From an uncultured Eubacteriales bacterium (GTDB taxonomy: Bacteria; Bacillota; Clostridia; Christensenellales; Aristaeellaceae), in contig OMZP01000004.1 in assembly GCA_900315585.1 (NCBI GenBank), positions 1-64,000 on the forward strand: a DNA stretch of 64,000 nucleotides, read 5' to 3'. The notes beneath the pieces are model-generated. The model saw only the letters and a program-made list of their open reading frames with translations. It was not told where the DNA came from and searched no databases. Positions within the stretch are counted from its first letter, which is position 1; every line of letters starts with the position of its first letter. Made by a program: the position numbers and the translations under genes. This document shows positions 39,946 to 49,086 of this stretch, piece by piece.

Positions 39946-41780
39946 TCGGACACGTCATATCGGGCCGATATGTCGTGCAAGCAGTCGTCGGAACCGGCGG
40001 CATGGCCGTCGTCTATCGCGCCTTCGATAAAAAGAAAAACCGAATCGTCGCCATCAAGGTGCTGCGTCCGGAGTATGAGTCGGACGAGGAGTTCGTGCGC
40101 CGTTTCAGCCGCGAGGCCGAGGCCGCCAGCAAGGTGAGCCACGAGAACATCGTGAACATGCTGGATGTGGGCATCGACGGCGACATGCGCTACATCGTGA
40201 TGGAGTATGTGGACGGGCAGACCCTGAAGGAGATGATCCGCCAGCGGGGCGCCATCCACCCGGACACCGCCATCCGCATGGCCATTCGCATCCTGGCGGC
40301 GGTGGACCACGCCCACCGCAACGGCATCGTCCACCGGGACATCAAGCCCCAGAACATCATGGTGGACAACCAGGGCCGGGTGAAGGTGGCCGACTTCGGC
40401 ATCGCGCGGCTCAAGGCCGCCCAGACCACCGCGACCGAGGAGGGCAGCAACGGCTCCGTCCTCGGCAGCGTGCACTACTTCTCCCCGGAGCAGGCCAGGG
40501 GCGAGGTGGCCGACGAGAAGAGCGACCTCTATTCCGTGGGCGTGGTGATGTATGAGATGCTCACCGGCCAGGTGCCCTTCGACGGCGAGACCAGCGTGTC
40601 CGTGGCCTTAAAGCACGTCAGCGAGGAGCCCAAGTCCATGCGGGACCACCAGGAGGGCATCTCCAAGGCCCTGGACGAGGTGGTCATGCGGGCGCTGTGC
40701 AAGGACGCCTCGAAGCGATACCAGACCGCCGCCGAGATGGCCGCGGACCTGCGCAAGACCATCTCCCATCCCCAGGGCGGGTTCGTGACCTACCCCAAGG
40801 ACCCGGAGGAAGTGGAGCGGGAGAAGGAGGAGCGCCGCCGCCGGCGCGCCCGGGACCGCCGCAGGTTGCGCAAGACGGTGATCGCCGTGGTCAGCGTGGT
40901 GGTGGTGCTGCTGATCGCCGCGGGCATCTGGTACTTCACCAATACCTCCAACACCTACGTCATGCCGGACCTGGTGGGCCAGGAGCAGCTGCTGGCCCAG
41001 GACGCCCTGGAGCAGCTGGGCGGCGTGGCCGAGATCGAATACGGCTACAGCGAGGATTTTGAAGAGGGCATCGTGTTCGCCCAGTCCCGACGGAACGGGG
41101 CGCGGGTCAAGACCGCCGTGCCCGTGACGCTCACCGTCAGCCTGGGCAGCCAGTGGTACTACCTGCTGGACTACACCGGCCAGCCCCTGGAGGAGGCCGA
41201 GGAGGCCCTGCGGGCGCTGGGCGTGGAGAGCATGGAGGCGCTGTACGTGGAGTCCGACGCCCCGGTGGGCACGGTCGTAGCCGTCTCCCCGGAGGTGGAC
41301 ACCACCCAGGCCAAGGACACGCCGGTGATCTTCACCGTCTCCGGACAGCGCATCCTGATGCCCTCCCTGACGGGGCTGACGCTGGAGGAGGCCCAGTCGC
41401 TGCTGGAGGCCGAGGGCCTGGCGCTGGGCGCCGTCTCCGAGGGAGAGGCCCCGGACGCCGTGCCCGGCACCGTGGTGGCCCAGAGCGTCGAGGTGAACAG
41501 CGAGCTGATGGCCGGGGCCACGGTGGACGTGACCGTGAGCCAGGGCCGGGAGGCCGTGTTCTACCCGGCGTCCAAGCTGTCCGTGGTGGTGCCGCTGAAC
41601 GGCAGCAACGTGCTTTTGACCATGACCGCGCCCTCCGGGACCACCCAGGAGGTGTACCACGGGGTGCTGAACGCGGGCACCTATCGCATCGCCCTCACCA
41701 GCGCCGAAACCGGCGAACACACCGTCCGGATTTCCATGGACGGGGTGGAGATGGAGACGCAGACGGTTATGTTTGAGTGA
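39942..41780 (+). CDS. prkC: PASTA-domain serine/threonine protein kinase (PrkC/StkP type)
   Basis: 612 residues. Cytosolic kinase domain 1-270: glycine loop VVGTGGMAVVYRA, Lys39 in VAIKVL, catalytic HRDIKPQN (Asp133), DFG (VADFGIARLK) and activation loop with Thr-rich TTATEEG. Basic juxtamembrane stretch, one membrane helix about 313-332, then three PASTA repeats (MPDLVGQEQLLAQDALEQLG, YTGQPLEEAEEALRALGV, MPSLTGLTLEEAQSLLEAEG) and an extra 70-residue beta-type extracellular tail. It senses peptidoglycan fragments and regulates wall growth and, in spore formers, germination. Paired with PP2C upstream and rsgA-rpe downstream as in Bacillus. The C-terminal tail after PASTA 3 is longer than in PrkC of Bacillus as I remember it. 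Confidence 0.95.
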
Positions 41781-42062
41781 GGAGTTAGGAGTGAGGAGTG
41801 GCGATACAAATCCCTGCGGGATTTGATTCTATTCAAGGAGACCCGGATTGCCACGTCGCTGCGTTCCTCGCATTGATGTGGTATGGAATGGAGAATGGAA
41901 AATGCCGGCTGCCGCGAAGCCTGTAGGGGCGCCGTTGCGGCGTCCGTCCCTGAAAGCGGTTATCATTCAATCCAAACAAATCCGAAGGATTTGTACCGCA
42001 ATTCCTCATTCCTCATTCCTCATTCCTCACTCCTCATTCCAGATTTCTAATTCCCCACTCCT
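41778..42062. repeat. Large composite palindromic element between prkC and rsgA
   Basis: Outer arms: GAGGAGTTAGGAGTGAGGAG at 41779-41799 and the inverse series ATTCCTCATTCCTCATTCCT ... (42001-42060). Inside: paired AAATCCCTGCGGGATTTG (41808-41826) and AAATCCGAAGGATTTG (41978-41994), a half REP of the GATTGCCACGTCGC type (41844-41880), and a GTAGGGGCGCCGTTGCGGCG hairpin (41924-41947). No gene is present. Confidence 0.85.
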
Positions 42063-42087
42063 CACGCTCAAATCATTGGAGGTTTGA

Positions 42088-42984
42088 ATGTCGGAAGCGA
42101 CAACATTGAAGGGTACGATCCTCCAGGGCATCGGCGGGTTTTACTACGCCCTGGACGGCGAAGGCACGGTGCACACCCTGCGGGCCCAGGGCAAGCTGCG
42201 CCGGGAGCGCACGAAGCCCAAGGTGGGCGACAGGGTGGAGCTGAGCCCCGGCGAAGGGGAGGAGCACGGCTGGATCTTGAAGGTGCTGCCCCGGCGCAAC
42301 AAGCTGGTGCGCCCGCCGGTGGCGAACATCGACGTGATCGTGGTGGTGGCCGCGGCGGCCACGCCGGACCCGGACCTGATGATGGTGGACCGGCTGCTGC
42401 TCAACGCCCGGCGCTCGGGCATCGAGGCCCGGCTGGTGATCAACAAGAGCGACCTGGACCCCGCCTCCGCGGCGCGGATCGAGGCCCAGTACCGGGGCGC
42501 GGGGGTGGACCCCATGACCGTCTGCGCCGACACCGGCGAGGGCCTGGACGCCCTGCGGGAGCGGTTGAGGGGCAAGGTGCACGCCCTGGCGGGGCAGTCC
42601 GGCGCGGGCAAGAGCACGATGATCAACGCGCTCTACGGCCTCGACCTTGAGACGGGGAGCCTGTCGCGGAAGATCGAGCGCGGCAAGAACACCACCCGCC
42701 ACTGCCAGCTGATCCCCGTGGAGGGCGGGGGCATGGTGCTGGACACCCCCGGTTTCAGCCTGCTGGAGACGGAACTGTTCGACCCGGTGGAGCTGAAGGA
42801 CAGCTGGCCGGAGTTCGCGCCCTACGAGGGCGGATGCTACTTCCAGCCCTGCTACCACGCCTCGGAGCCGCGCTGCGCGGTGCGGGAGGCGGTGGCGGCG
42901 GGGAAGATCGACCCGCGGCGGCACGAGCGATATGCGGCGCTGCTGGATGAAATGAAACAGAGATGGAGGGATCGGTATGATTAA
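42088..42984 (+). CDS. rsgA: Ribosome small-subunit-dependent GTPase
   Basis: 298 residues. N-terminal OB domain (LKGTILQGIGGFYYALDGEG, PKVGDRVELSPG), circularly permuted GTPase with motif order G4 (VINKSDLD), G1 (LAGQSGAGKSTMINAL, about residues 168-183), G3 (LDTPGF), and C-terminal zinc domain (GGCYFQPCYHASEPRCAV, with Cys, Cys, His and Cys ligands). Late-stage 30S maturation factor. Conserved neighbours prpC-prkC-rsgA-rpe. GGAGGT site before ATG. Stop lies inside rpe by eight bases, so rpe is coupled. Confidence 0.96.
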   Translation: MSEATTLKGTILQGIGGFYYALDGEGTVHTLRAQGKLRRERTKPKVGDRVELSPGEGEEHGWILKVLPRRNKLVRPPVANIDVIVVVAAAATPDPDLMMVDRLLLNARRSGIEARLVINKSDLDPASAARIEAQYRGAGVDPMTVCADTGEGLDALRERLRGKVHALAGQSGAGKSTMINALYGLDLETGSLSRKIERGKNTTRHCQLIPVEGGGMVLDTPGFSLLETELFDPVELKDSWPEFAPYEGGCYFQPCYHASEPRCAVREAVAAGKIDPRRHERYAALLDEMKQRWRDRYD

Positions 42985-43624
42985 GGTGGCCCCTTCCCTG
43001 CTGGCGGCAGACTATCTGAAGATCGGCGAGGACATCCGGCGCGTGGCGGAGGCCGGCGCGGACTGGCTGCACTTCGACGTGATGGACGGCAGCTTCGTGC
43101 CCAACATCAGCTTCGGGCCGGAGATGTGCCGGAGGGCGGCGACCTGCGGATTGCCGGTGGACGCCCATCTGATGGTGGTACACCCGGAAAGGCACATCGA
43201 GACCTTTGCCGAGGCGGGCGCGAAGATCATCACCGTGCATGCCGAGGCCGCCACCCACCTGCACCGGCTGTTGCAGCAGATTCGCGGCTGCGGCTGTCTG
43301 GCGGGCGTGGCGATGAACCCGGCCACGTCGCCGGAGTGCCTCCGGTACGTGCTGGGGGACTTTGATCTGGCCCTGGTGATGACCGTGAACCCCGGCTTCG
43401 GCGGCCAGAAGCTGATCCCCGCCTGCATCGACAAGGTGCGCGCGGTGCGGGGCATGCTGGACGAGGCGGGGCTCCGGGACGTGTTCGTGGAGGTGGACGG
43501 CGGCGTCAACACGCAGACCGCGCCCCTGCTCACCGCCGCCGGGGCGGACATGCTCGTCGCCGGCAGCGCGCTCTACGGGGCGGAGGACGTGAAGGCGTTC
43601 ATTCGCGCCGTCAAGGGCAATTAA
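42977..43624 (+). CDS. rpe: Ribulose-phosphate 3-epimerase
   Basis: 215 residues, TIM barrel interconverting ribulose 5-phosphate and xylulose 5-phosphate. KVAPSLLAADYLKIGEDIRR, DWLHFDVMDGSFVPNISFGP (catalytic Asp and metal His), VDAHLMVVHPE, ALVMTVNPGFGGQKLI, VFVEVDGGVN (second Asp), ADMLVAGSALYG. Start overlaps rsgA by eight bases. Last gene of the conserved housekeeping block; its stop is followed at once by a repeat element. Confidence 0.96.
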   Translation: MIKVAPSLLAADYLKIGEDIRRVAEAGADWLHFDVMDGSFVPNISFGPEMCRRAATCGLPVDAHLMVVHPERHIETFAEAGAKIITVHAEAATHLHRLLQQIRGCGCLAGVAMNPATSPECLRYVLGDFDLALVMTVNPGFGGQKLIPACIDKVRAVRGMLDEAGLRDVFVEVDGGVNTQTAPLLTAAGADMLVAGSALYGAEDVKAFIRAVKGN

Positions 43625-43735
43625 GAATGAGGAATGAGGAATGAGGAATGAGGAATTGCGGTGCAAATCCTTGCGGATTTGAATGAATCAGAAATCCGAA
43701 GGATTTCAACCACCATTCCTCATTCCTCATTACGA
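43624..43735. repeat. GGAATGAGG-armed palindromic element
   Basis: Left arm GAATGAGGAATGAGGAATG units (43627-43658), centre with AAATCCTTGCGGATTTGAAT and AAATCCGAAGGATTT, right arm ATTCCTCATTCCTCATTA (43713-43731). The simplest full example of this element in the window. Confidence 0.88.
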
Positions 43736-43759
43736 CAACAATACAAAGAAGGTGCTTCC

Positions 43760-44884
43760 ATGCGCAGAATAACTGCCATCGCGTTGATCCTCGTGCTGCT
43801 CCTCTGCGGCGCGGCCCTGGCGGAGACGCCGCCGGGCAACAAGCTGGGCTATAAGGTGCTCTCGGAGCTGTCCAAGGGGGAGAGCAACGCCTTTGTCTCG
43901 CCGGTGAGCCTGGCCTGGGCGCTGTCCATGGCCGCCGAGGGCGCGGCGGGGGAGACCCGGCAGAAGCTGCTCTCCGCGCTGAGCCTGGACAGCACCGATT
44001 CGCTGGCGGGCCTGGGCGAGAGCCTGGAGGAGGCGGGCGTCCATTGGGCGAACGCGGCCTTCGTGGGCGACGGCATCGCGTTGAAGCCGGAGTACGCCGA
44101 GGCGCTGACCGCCAAATACGAGGCGGAGCCGTTCCCGCTGACCGGGCTGGAGCAAGTGGCGGACTGGGTGCGGGAGAAGACCCTGGGCCTGATCGAGGAC
44201 CTGCCCATCGACCTGGGCCCGGCCACCCAGCTGGTGCTGGTGAACGCCATCGCCATGGAGGCGGAGTGGGCCTCGCCCTTCGACCCCAACGACAGCTATG
44301 ACGGCGACTTCCACGCTCCCGACGGGGACGTGCCCGTCACCTACATGCGCCAGACCACCTACGCCCAGTACGGCGAGGGCAACGGCGTGCAGGTGATGTG
44401 CAAGGCCTACATGAACGGCCAGCTGGCCATGTACATCGCGCTGCCCAAGGAGGGCGGGCTCAAGCGGGCGCTGAACAACCTGGCGGAGAACCCGAACACC
44501 TTCTTCACCTTCAAGCCCATGCCCCAGGAGCTGTCGCTGGTGATGCCGAAGATGGACTTCTCCGTGAGCCAGAGCCTCCTGGACGCCATCGTGGCGTCGG
44601 GCTGCTGGGTGCCCTTCAGCGAGAAGTACGCCGACTACTCCGGCATCAGCGACACGGAGCTGCTGATCTCCGACGTGTTCCAGCAGGTGCGCCTCCAGGT
44701 GGACGAGGAGGGCACCCGCGCCGCCGCGGCCACCGAGCTGGTGCTGAACGACACGGCCGCGCTGGACGACGGCCCGCAGCCCATCGCCTTCGTGCTGGAC
44801 CGGCCCTTCCTGCTGGCCATCGTGGACCGGGCCACCGGCGAGGCGCTGTTCGCGGGCGCGGTGGTGAACCCCAGCGCGGAATAA
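43760..44884 (+). CDS. Secreted serpin (serine protease inhibitor)
   Basis: 374 residues with signal peptide (MRRITAIALILVLLLCGAAL). Serpin features: NAFVSPVSLAWALSMAAEGA, AGETRQKLLSAL, LVLVNAIAMEAEWASPFDPN, VTYMRQTTYAQYGE, MYIALPKEG, ELSLVMPKMDFSVSQSLLDA, and the C-terminal signature RPFLLAIVDRATGEALFAGA. The reactive-loop hinge DEEGTRAAAATELVL fits the inhibitory consensus (small residues at P12-P9), so it should trap proteases rather than be a non-inhibitory serpin. Counting from the hinge, P1 would fall near the Thr of NDTAAL, suggesting elastase-like rather than trypsin-like targets (inference). Start 43760 follows AAGAAGGTG; the upstream frame comes from the repeat. Standalone gene. Confidence 0.92.
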   Translation: MRRITAIALILVLLLCGAALAETPPGNKLGYKVLSELSKGESNAFVSPVSLAWALSMAAEGAAGETRQKLLSALSLDSTDSLAGLGESLEEAGVHWANAAFVGDGIALKPEYAEALTAKYEAEPFPLTGLEQVADWVREKTLGLIEDLPIDLGPATQLVLVNAIAMEAEWASPFDPNDSYDGDFHAPDGDVPVTYMRQTTYAQYGEGNGVQVMCKAYMNGQLAMYIALPKEGGLKRALNNLAENPNTFFTFKPMPQELSLVMPKMDFSVSQSLLDAIVASGCWVPFSEKYADYSGISDTELLISDVFQQVRLQVDEEGTRAAAATELVLNDTAALDDGPQPIAFVLDRPFLLAIVDRATGEALFAGAVVNPSAE

Positions 44885-44940
44885 TTCCCGTTCTGCCACA
44901 CTTTTAACACAAATCGCCATGTAACTTTTCAGTGGGTCGC

Positions 44941-45009
44941 TATAATGATCAGCGGTCGGAAGCGCGCTTCCGATGGGTCCTTTAAGTCGATCCCGTGAGG
45001 TCGGCAAGG
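44941..45009 (+). promoter_or_regulatory. PyrR-type attenuator leader: -10 box, palindrome and PyrR-binding loop
   Basis: TATAAT at 44941-44946 without a good -35. An 18-base palindrome TCGGAAGCGCGCTTCCGA follows (44956-44973). 44979-45009 carries CCTTTAAGTCGATCCCGTGA then GGTCGGCAAGG, the conserved terminal-loop sequence of PyrR-binding RNA (UUUAA, CCCnGUGAGG, GGCAAGG). Binding of PyrR with UMP stabilises this hairpin and favours the downstream terminator. Confidence 0.8.
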
Positions 45010-45051
45010 CGAAAAGAGCATGGTAGAATGAGCCGGACGGCTCCCATTGAT

Positions 45052-45082
45052 ATGCCCCTGCCTTGTCGGCGGGGGCATTTTG
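45052..45082 (+). terminator. Attenuation terminator of pyrR-uraA
   Basis: 11-bp stem ATGCCCCTGCC / GGCGGGGGCAT (one G.U pair), TTGTC loop, then TTTTG. It lies 43 bases after the PyrR-binding loop, as expected for the PyrR attenuation mechanism. Confidence 0.82.
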
Positions 45083-45091
45083 CTTGATGTG

Positions 45092-45821
<730 letters not shown>

Positions 45822-45830
45822 TGCAGAAGG

Positions 45831-45998
45831 GGACTCCGTCCCCCTCCGCAGCACCCGCTGACAGATTTTGCTTGAACCCTGGAGGGTTCTGGCCGCAAAA
45901 TCTGAGAGGAAGCCTTTTTCGTTCTGGTCGGCAGGCTCCCTGCCACGAAAAAGGCGCCGTGTCCGCCGTACATGCCGCCGGACACGATTGGCAACGGG
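45831..45998. repeat. Four-hairpin element, copy 2 (between pyrR and uraA)
   Basis: Hairpins in the same order as copy 1: (1) GGGGAC/GTCCCC; (2) AGATTTTGC ... GCAAAATCT with inner CCCT/AGGG; (3) GCCTTTTTCG ... CGAAAAAGGC with inner GGCAGG/CCTGCC; (4) GTGTCCG ... CGGACAC; followed by ATTG. The shared unpaired or stem-2 words are AGATTTTGCTTGA and CTGGCCGCAAAATCTG. The stems differ from copy 1 yet pair. Confidence 0.75.
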
Positions 45999-46120
45999 GC
46001 GCTCCGCCCCCGATCCCCCGGAAAGTCAGTTGATTTCGGCCTGGCCGTTATCATATACGGCGGCGCTGCCGCCGAAGCGCGCAGGTGCGCGCGGGACAAA
46101 AGAAAGGTGGATGAATACAC

Positions 46121-47473
46121 ATGTCTGAACAGGGTATTCGTGACGCGAGGGTATTGGGCGCGCCCAAGATGCTGCTGCTGGGCTTCCAGCACATGTTCGC
46201 CATGTTTGGCGCGACGGTGCTGGTGCCGGTGCTGACGGGCCTGCCGGTGGCCACCACGCTGCTGTTTGCGGGCCTCGGCACGCTGCTGTTCCATTTGCTC
46301 ACCAAGGGCAAGGTGCCCGCGTTCCTGGGCAGCTCCTTCGCGTTCCTGGGCGGCTACGCCGCCGTGGCGGGGCTGTTTGAAGGCACGGACGTCAACTGGA
46401 TTCCCTACGCCGGCGCGGCGGTCGGCCTGGCGGGCCTGACTTACGTGGTGCTGGCCGGGTTCTTCAAGGCCTTCGGCCCCACGCGCGTCATGCGCTTCTT
46501 CCCGCCCATCGTCACCGGCCCGGTCATCATCTGCATCGGCCTGTGCCTGGCGAATTCCGCCATCAATAACTGCGAGCAGAACTGGTGGATCGCCCTGGTG
46601 GCCATCGCCATCGTGGTGGTGTGCAATATCTGGGGCAAGGGCATGATCAAGATCATCCCCATCCTGTTGGGCGTGGTGGGCAGCTACGCCGTGGCCGCCA
46701 TCTTCGGCCAGGTGGACTTCACTCCCGTGAAGGAAGCGACTTGGTTCGGACACGCGATCAGCTTTGAAAACACCGTGCTGGGTATGCGCGGCAGCCTGGA
46801 TACCGCCAAGCTGATCAGCGCCTACGTCATCATGGTGCCCATCTCCCTGGCCACCATGATCGAGCACATCGGCGACATCTGCGCCATCTCCTCCACCGTG
46901 GGCGAAAATTTCGTGGCCGATCCCGGCCTGCACCGCACTCTGATGGGCGACGGCCTGGCCACCACCCTGGCCGCGCTGTTCGGCGCTCCGGCCAACACCA
47001 CCTACGGCGAGAATACCGGCGTGCTGGCTCTGACCAAGGTCTACGACCCGAATGTCATTCGCATTGCCGCCGTGCTGGCCATGCTGTTCTCCTGCTGCCC
47101 GAAGTTCGCGGCGCTGGTCTCCTGCATGCCCGCCGCCACCATCGGCGGCGTCAGCCTGATCCTCTATGGCATGATCTCCGCCGTTGGCGTTCGCAACGTG
47201 GTGGAAAACCGGGTGGACTTCACCAAGAGCCGCAACATCATCATCGCCGCGATGATCATGGGCCTGAGCCTGGGCATCAACTTCTCCAACACCGGCGCCA
47301 TCGTGCTCGGCCCCGTCAGCCTGTCCGGCCTGGCCGTCGGCGCGCTGGCTGGCATCATCCTCAACGCCATTCTCCCCGGCAACGACTATCAGTTCGGCAC
47401 CGACCTGCAGGGCGACGCCTCCGTCAACTTCCAGCAGGGCATCGACCGTCCGACCCATAAGTCGAAGAAGTGA
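46121..47473 (+). CDS. uraA: Uracil/xanthine permease (NCS2, UraA/PyrP)
   Basis: 450 residues, about 14 membrane segments. Opening motif KMLLLGFQHMFAMFGATVLV, GLPVATTLLFAGLGTLLFHL, VPAFLGSSFAFLGGY, FFPPIVTGPVIICIGLCLA, STVGENFVADPGLHRTLMGD (transport-domain signature), LFGAPANTTYGENTGVLALT (NCS2 substrate motif), MPAATIGGVSLILYGMI. Uracil/proton symporter in the cytoplasmic membrane. It follows pyrR on the same strand, the usual pyrR-pyrP order, and is thus under the same attenuator. Ribosome site AAAGGTGG. Ends near a repeat and the terminator 47621-47658. Confidence 0.95.
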   Translation: MSEQGIRDARVLGAPKMLLLGFQHMFAMFGATVLVPVLTGLPVATTLLFAGLGTLLFHLLTKGKVPAFLGSSFAFLGGYAAVAGLFEGTDVNWIPYAGAAVGLAGLTYVVLAGFFKAFGPTRVMRFFPPIVTGPVIICIGLCLANSAINNCEQNWWIALVAIAIVVVCNIWGKGMIKIIPILLGVVGSYAVAAIFGQVDFTPVKEATWFGHAISFENTVLGMRGSLDTAKLISAYVIMVPISLATMIEHIGDICAISSTVGENFVADPGLHRTLMGDGLATTLAALFGAPANTTYGENTGVLALTKVYDPNVIRIAAVLAMLFSCCPKFAALVSCMPAATIGGVSLILYGMISAVGVRNVVENRVDFTKSRNIIIAAMIMGLSLGINFSNTGAIVLGPVSLSGLAVGALAGIILNAILPGNDYQFGTDLQGDASVNFQQGIDRPTHKSKK

Positions 47474-47577
47474 TCGGGGAACAGGGAATAGGGAACAGGG
47501 AACAGGAATTGCTGCTGCCGCCCGCCCCAAAACAGCCTTCCCCTTTGGGGAAGGTGGCGCGCCAGCGCCGGAAGAGG
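47474..47577. repeat. GGGAACAGG units plus CTTCCCCTTTGGGGAAGG element
   Basis: GGGAACAGGGAATAGGGAAC units (47477-47509), then CCTTCCCCTTTGGGGAAGG and GGCGCGCCAGCGCC (47530-47570). Same combination as at 34461-34566 and 36204-36388. Confidence 0.8.
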
Positions 47578-47620
47578 TCCCCGTCTCCCGCAGGGGCGGC
47601 GATGCGCCGCCCGCCCAAAC

Positions 47621-47658
47621 ACCGCCCCCGCTTCCGAAGGGAAGCGGGGGCGGTGTTT
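47621..47658. terminator. Bidirectional terminator (GCCCCCGCTTCC type, copy 1)
   Basis: 15-bp perfect stem ACCGCCCCCGCTTCC / GGAAGCGGGGGCGGT, GAAG loop, then GTTTTG. Placed between uraA (+) and the HTH gene (-). Near-identical stems follow at 48377 and 49087. Confidence 0.88.
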
Positions 47659-47662
47659 TGTG

Positions 47663-47866
47663 TCAGGGCTTGTCCGTGCGTCCGGTCAGGTAGTCCAATG
47701 ATACGTGATAATAGTCCGCCAGCCGGATCAGGAGTTCCAGAGGAATGGTTTGGAAGCCGCGCTCGTAACGGGAATAAACGGTCTGTTGGATGCCCAGGTA
47801 TTCCGCAATGTCGGTTTGTTTCAGGTCGGCGTCCTCGCGCATGTCTCTCAGCCTGCGAAAATACAT
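47663..47866 (-). CDS. XRE-family HTH regulator (67 aa)
   Basis: Single Cro/CI HTH: YFRRLRDMREDADLKQTDIA, EYLGIQQTVYSRYERGFQTI, LIRLADYYHVSLDYLTGRTD. The recognition helix is in QQTVYSRYE. Divergent from the TM2 gene at 48013; two AAAAGTACTAT sites in the shared control region suggest it represses both genes. Paralogue of the HTH at 48433 (REDAD..Q.DIA.YLG...YARYERG, LADYYHVS.DYLTG versus LCDYYHVSADYFLG). This group of 65-75 residue regulators is common in Clostridia; ligands unknown. Confidence 0.9.
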   Translation of the reverse strand: MYFRRLRDMREDADLKQTDIAEYLGIQQTVYSRYERGFQTIPLELLIRLADYYHVSLDYLTGRTDKP

Positions 47867-47907
47867 GCGCCGTCACCGCCTTTCCCAGAAAACCTGCCAA
47901 TGAACTG

Positions 47908-47974
47908 AAAAGTACTATTGACATTATTACACCAATGGTGCTACAATGACCATGATAGAACTTAAAAGTACTAT
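47908..47974 (+). promoter_or_regulatory. TM2-gene promoter with duplicated operator
   Basis: Promoter TTGACA (47918-47923), 18-base spacer, TACAAT (47942-47947). Two exact copies of AAAAGTACTAT, at 47908-47918 (touching the -35) and 47964-47974 (just after the start site), 56 bases apart. The core AGTACT is self-complementary. They are likely operators of the divergent HTH protein at 47663. Confidence 0.7.
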
Positions 47975-48012
47975 ACTGCTCTTTGACCAGGATTATGCAA
48001 GGGGGATTGAGG

Positions 48013-48375
48013 ATGTATTGTAAGCATTGCGGAAAGGAAATGGGAGACGCGAAGTTTTGCCCGCATTGCGGAGCGACACAGGAGGGTGGCCAGCAGCCTG
48101 CACAGCCTGTAGTTGTCAATGTGGTCAACAGCAACACAAATCAGAATACCAACATCAACGGCGGAGGGAATTATCCGTACAAGAGCAAATGGACGGCATT
48201 CTTCCTGTGCCTGTTCCTCGGCTTTCTGGGTGCCCATCGGTTCTACGTGGGAAAAGGCGGGACGGGCATCATCTGGCTGCTCACGGTTGGCCTGGGTGGT
48301 GTAGGATGGCTGATCGACCTGATTCTGATTCTGATGGGTTCGTTCCGGGACAAAGCGGGCTATCCTCTGAGGTAA
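48013..48375 (+). CDS. TM2-domain membrane protein with N-terminal zinc ribbon
   Basis: 120 residues from ATG 48013. Zinc ribbon of four Cys (MYCKHCGKEMGDAKFCPHCG), a Gln/Asn-rich linker (VVNSNTNQNTNINGG), then a TM2 domain: two hydrophobic helices (AFFLCLFLGFLGAHRFYVGK, TGIIWLLTVGLGGVGWLIDL) with the family's G.HRFY.GK...G turn and a final Asp-containing helix. TM2 proteins are widespread and functionally undefined. Expression probably controlled by the divergent XRE protein. The frame upstream to 47983 overlaps the promoter and is not used. Convergent with the HTH gene at 48433. Confidence 0.88.
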   Translation: MYCKHCGKEMGDAKFCPHCGATQEGGQQPAQPVVVNVVNSNTNQNTNINGGGNYPYKSKWTAFFLCLFLGFLGAHRFYVGKGGTGIIWLLTVGLGGVGWLIDLILILMGSFRDKAGYPLR

Positions 48376-48376
48376 A

Positions 48377-48418
48377 GCACACCGCCCCCGCTTCCGAAGG
48401 AAAGCGGGGGTGGTGTGC
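48377..48418. terminator. Bidirectional terminator (GCCCCCGCTTCC type, copy 2)
   Basis: GCACACCGCCCCCGCTT and AAGCGGGGGTGGTGTGC arms with one or two G.U pairs around CCGAAGGA. It ends both the TM2 gene (+) and the HTH gene (-). Confidence 0.85.
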
Positions 48419-48432
48419 TGGAAGAATGAGTA

Positions 48433-48663
48433 TCAGCTTTGCTTTTTGGTCAATCCCAGAAAGTAGTCGGCGGATACGTGGTAATAGTCGCACAGCTTAA
48501 TCAAATGGTGGATGGGAAGTTCATTCGCGCCTCGCTCGTACCGGGCGTACATGGTCTGTGAGGTGCCCAGATAATCCGCGATTTCCTGTTGGGTCTTATC
48601 CGCGTCTTCGCGCAAATCGCGCATGATTCTGACGTACTCGATGCGGCTCCCTCCCAACAGCAT
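48433..48663 (-). CDS. XRE-family HTH regulator (76 aa)
   Basis: Cro/CI HTH: MRDLREDADKTQQEIADYLG, TSQTMYARYERGANELPIHH, LIKLCDYYHVSADYFLGLTK. Paralogue of the 47663 regulator. The ATG at 48663 has AGGCGG seven bases upstream; the first ten residues (MLLGGSRIEY) extend beyond the paralogue. Divergent from the HTH gene at 48772, sharing 108 bases with a perfect dyad ATAGTAAA..TTTACTAT, so it probably controls that gene and possibly itself. Confidence 0.87.
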   Translation of the reverse strand: MLLGGSRIEYVRIMRDLREDADKTQQEIADYLGTSQTMYARYERGANELPIHHLIKLCDYYHVSADYFLGLTKKQS

Positions 48664-48704
48664 AGCGTTACCGCCTGTATTATAAACAATTTGGCGGCAA
48701 ACAC

Positions 48705-48733
48705 TTGATGATAGTAAAAATCTTTACTATAAT
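48705..48733 (+). promoter_or_regulatory. Promoter with palindromic operator filling the spacer
   Basis: TTGATG (48705-48710), 17-base spacer, TATAAT (48728-48733). A perfect inverted repeat ATAGTAAA-AATC-TTTACTAT (48711-48730) fills the spacer and overlaps the -10 box; a bound repressor would block RNA polymerase. Confidence 0.78.
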
Positions 48734-48771
48734 GATCGTGAACTATGCTGTATATGGGCGGAGGATTTGCT

Positions 48772-49077
48772 TTGAATACAGAAAGGGCGGCGGCGATTGA
48801 TTATTTCGCCATGGGTCAGCGCATCCGGGCGCGGCGGCGGGAGCTGGGCTTGACCCAGGAAAAGCTGGCGGAGCGGGTGGACATCTCCCCGTCCTTCGTC
48901 GGGCACCTGGAGCGCGGGGAGAAGATTCCCTCCCTGGACACCGTGGCCCGGCTTTGCACAGCCATGGACGTGAGCATGGATTATCTGGCTTTGGGCAGAA
49001 GACAGGCCTGCGATAAGGAGAAATGCGAACTCTACGAGGAATTGAAGAACCTGATGAATGCTTTTTCACAGGGATGA
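48772..49077 (+). CDS. XRE-family HTH regulator (101 aa, TTG start)
   Basis: HTH at residues about 14-72 (MGQRIRARRRELGLTQEKLA, ERVDISPSFVGHLERGEKIP, LCTAMDVSMDYLALG) plus a C-terminal helix with two Cys (CDKEKCELYEELKNLMNAFS). The start TTG 48772 is chosen because GGAGG lies exactly seven bases upstream; ATG 48745 is in frame but precedes that site and has none of its own. Its promoter contains a perfect operator, so it is repressed by itself or by the divergent 48433 protein. Similar to the regulator at 19998. Confidence 0.87.
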   Translation: MNTERAAAIDYFAMGQRIRARRRELGLTQEKLAERVDISPSFVGHLERGEKIPSLDTVARLCTAMDVSMDYLALGRRQACDKEKCELYEELKNLMNAFSQG

Positions 49078-49086
49078 TATAACGGA

